From NCBI GenBank assembly GCA_013813825.1, contig JACCRA010000582.1, positions 1 through 5,305 on the forward strand: a stretch of DNA of 5,305 bases, given 5' to 3'. Positions within the stretch are counted from its first letter, which is position 1. Each line of letters opens with the position of its first letter. This DNA comes from Pyrinomonadaceae bacterium (GTDB lineage: Bacteria; Acidobacteriota; Blastocatellia; Pyrinomonadales; Pyrinomonadaceae). Below are positions 4,983-5,305 of the stretch, piece after piece. Both the position numbers and the translations under genes were made by a program. Below the pieces are notes generated by a model, which worked only from the letters and a program-made list of their open reading frames with translations, was not told where the DNA came from and did not search any database.

Positions 4983-5305
4983 TTTGTTTAACGCGGGCGC
5001 GTTGAATCTGCGCTCTAACTCTTGGCGACGGAAGGCGAAAATCTCGTCGATCCGGCGGCGGACGAGCACGGCGTTAGTCACGCGGCCGAAGAGGCCGAAC
5101 TTAAGGCCGTAATTGACGATGTCGCGTACTTCCACGCCCGCCGGAGTTTCGCGGAAGTGGTGTTGATGGTGCCAGAAGCGGTAAGGCCCGAAGCGTTGCT
5201 CGTCAACGAACATTTCCGGCTCGCGGACGTGCGTGATTTCTGAGATCCAATTGACCGGGAAGCCGAGGAAAGGCCGGATGCGGTACGAGAGGACAAGGCC
5301 GGCAT
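4923..5305 (-). CDS. SRPBCC-family protein (COG4276-like), 5' end missing
   Basis: The minus-strand frame is open from the right edge to a TGA at 4923-4925, with 126 codons visible. The visible protein has the pattern SYRIRPFLGFPVNWISEI, then FVDEQRFGPYRFWHHQHHF, then VRDIVNYGLKFGLFG, and ends its domain around IDEIFAFRRQELERRF. This is the arrangement of the COG4276 subgroup of START/SRPBCC ligand-binding proteins, whose members form a hydrophobic pocket; some neighbours are annotated as cell-division inhibitors, without firm function. An internal ATG at 5213 is not the start, because the conserved domain continues upstream past the edge. The domain should end near RRF; the following tail is unusual, because the last 19 residues (VGAEDLSQPRSALRRSHQD) and the stop are encoded by the palindromic element. 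Roughly the first 30-40 residues are missing. It precedes the DinB-like gene on the same strand. Confidence 0.85.
   Translation of the reverse strand, partial: AGLVLSYRIRPFLGFPVNWISEITHVREPEMFVDEQRFGPYRFWHHQHHFRETPAGVEVRDIVNYGLKFGLFGRVTNAVLVRRRIDEIFAFRRQELERRFNAPALNKVGAEDLSQPRSALRRSHQD

Overview
The window (5.3 kb, GC-rich) looks like chromosomal DNA of a free-living bacterium. The gene set suggests Acidobacteriota or a similar group: a secreted caspase-TPR protein, signal peptides ending in A-QQP, COG4276-type SRPBCC and DinB-like proteins, and intergenic palindromic repeats. The lineage is an impression, not something a marker here proves. No phage, transposase, tRNA, rRNA or CRISPR signal is visible.

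Layout, left to right. (1) Positions 1-360 hold two very small genes on the minus strand. One is complete (50 codons, 208-360). The other is cut by the left edge (start at 131). Both encode hydrophilic, acidic, probably disordered proteins, and both have similar leaders. (2) 491-1591, minus: ychF, the universally conserved translation-associated Obg-family ATPase. (3) 1592-1897: a 306-base divergent promoter region. (4) 1898-3451, plus: a secreted caspase-family (peptidase C14) protein. It has an intact His134/Cys193 dyad, a perfect EF-hand-type loop inside the peptidase domain and three C-terminal TPRs. (5) 3452-3630: a convergent intergenic gap holding a perfect 20-bp inverted repeat, which with an A6/T6 tract makes a terminator for the leftward gene. 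(6) 3631-4185, minus: a secreted protein of unknown function, possibly YbjN-like. (7) 4289-4807, minus: a DinB-superfamily protein with its three metal-binding histidines. (8) 4860-4982: a composite palindromic element, with long outer arms enclosing two perfect hairpins. (9) 4923-5305, minus: an SRPBCC (COG4276-like) protein cut by the right edge. Its last 19 codons and stop lie inside the palindromic element.

Nothing here forms an obvious multi-gene system. The three right-hand minus-strand genes could be partly co-transcribed towards the terminator at 3503-3577, although a candidate promoter just upstream of the YbjN-like gene suggests separate expression. The most interesting points are the repeat that supplies the C-terminus and stop of the SRPBCC gene, the architecture of the palindromic elements, and the secreted EF-hand/TPR caspase converging on another secreted protein.
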